NCBI RefSeq assembly: GCF_015644665.1
Contig: NZ_JADOBQ010000002.1
Coordinates: 372,001-436,000, forward strand
Length of the DNA stretch: 64,000 nucleotides
Source: Roseobacter sp. MH60115
GTDB taxonomy: Bacteria; Pseudomonadota; Alphaproteobacteria; Rhodobacterales; Rhodobacteraceae
Direction: 5' to 3'
This document shows positions 63,829 through 64,000 of the stretch, in pieces. Each line of letters starts with the position of its first letter. The stretch's first letter is position 1. Both the position numbers and the translations under genes were made by a program. Under the pieces are notes generated by a model. It did no database searches and had not been told where the DNA came from. It saw only the letters and a program-made list of their open reading frames with translations.

Positions 63829-64000
63829 ATGAAAAAATCAGTAATCCTTGGCGCGCTAACCGTCGCTGGCCTGTCGGCCGGTGCTGCGGCCGCTGGTACG
63901 TTGGACGACGTCAAAGCGCGCGGCAAACTCAACTGCGGCGTGACCACAGGTCTCGTGGGCTTCGCGGCACCGGATGCGAACGGCGAATGGAAAGGCTTTG
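63829..64000 (+). CDS. Amino-acid ABC transporter substrate-binding protein (5' part)
   Basis: 57 residues are visible; the gene runs off the window. AGGAAGAGG precedes the ATG. A signal peptide ('SVILGALTVAGLSAGAAAA') is followed by 'LDDVKARGKLNCGVTTGLVG', 'FAAPDANGEWKGF', which matches AapJ/BztA-type periplasmic binding proteins for general L-amino acids or glutamate/aspartate. The transporter genes aapQMP/bztBCD would be expected just after it. The 204 bases before it must hold the promoter, but no clear one was seen. Confidence 0.88.
   Translation, partial: MKKSVILGALTVAGLSAGAAAAGTLDDVKARGKLNCGVTTGLVGFAAPDANGEWKGF

Overview
This window is chromosomal DNA of an alphaproteobacterium, most likely of the Roseobacter group (Rhodobacterales). 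The evidence is the high GC content, two identical tuf genes, the block htrA-rarA-crcB-rluC-HAD-atp12 after rplQ, a DUF6473 protein, a VPLPA-CTERM surface protein, an HIG1-type twin-membrane protein beside a PduO-type adenosyltransferase, and an Aap/Bzt-type amino-acid binding protein. The species cannot be named from sequence alone.

Layout. Positions 2-9843 hold ordinary housekeeping genes: the end of a DUF6473 protein, etfBA, a cobalamin adenosyltransferase with a small membrane protein, an SDR oxidoreductase, an SH3-domain protein, parC, a cytochrome P450 and a lipoprotein. Positions 9863-57976 hold almost the complete ribosomal/RNA polymerase supercluster: tuf-1, tRNA-Trp(CCA), secE, nusG, rplKAJL, rpoBC, rpsL-rpsG-fusA-tuf-2 (str), rpsJ-rplCDWB-rpsS-rplV-rpsC-rplP (S10), rpmC-rpsQ-rplNXE-rpsNH-rplFR-rpsE-rpmD-rplO-secY-adk (spc) and rpsM-rpsK-rpoA-rplQ (alpha). 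Positions 58112-64000 hold a periplasmic HtrA protease, rarA, crcB, rluC, a HAD phosphatase, an ATP12 chaperone (the last four coupled by ATGA overlaps), and the start of a solute-binding protein gene.

The notable feature is how often this normally compact cluster is interrupted. Foreign or accessory genes sit at rplL/rpoB (VPLPA-CTERM protein plus LuxR-type regulator), rpoB/rpoC (a small putative lipoprotein with 4-base overlaps at both ends), rpoC/rpsL (YiaW/YiaV-like pair plus a DMT exporter), tuf-2/rpsJ (membrane protein), rplW/rplB (two unknown proteins), rplP/rpmC (membrane protein, 2OG-oxygenase-like protein, LysE exporter), rpmD/rplO (a gene split by an in-frame TAG) and adk/rpsM (a protein with an N-terminus like proteins of extracellular contractile injection systems). 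After most breaks a good sigma-70-type promoter with a 17-base spacer restarts the ribosomal genes, and at rpsJ and rplB a hairpin lies directly downstream of the predicted start. The old superoperon therefore appears to be cut into separately started units.

Promoters, terminators and hairpins were found by eye. Family assignments come from recognisable motifs and gene order; no database search was possible.
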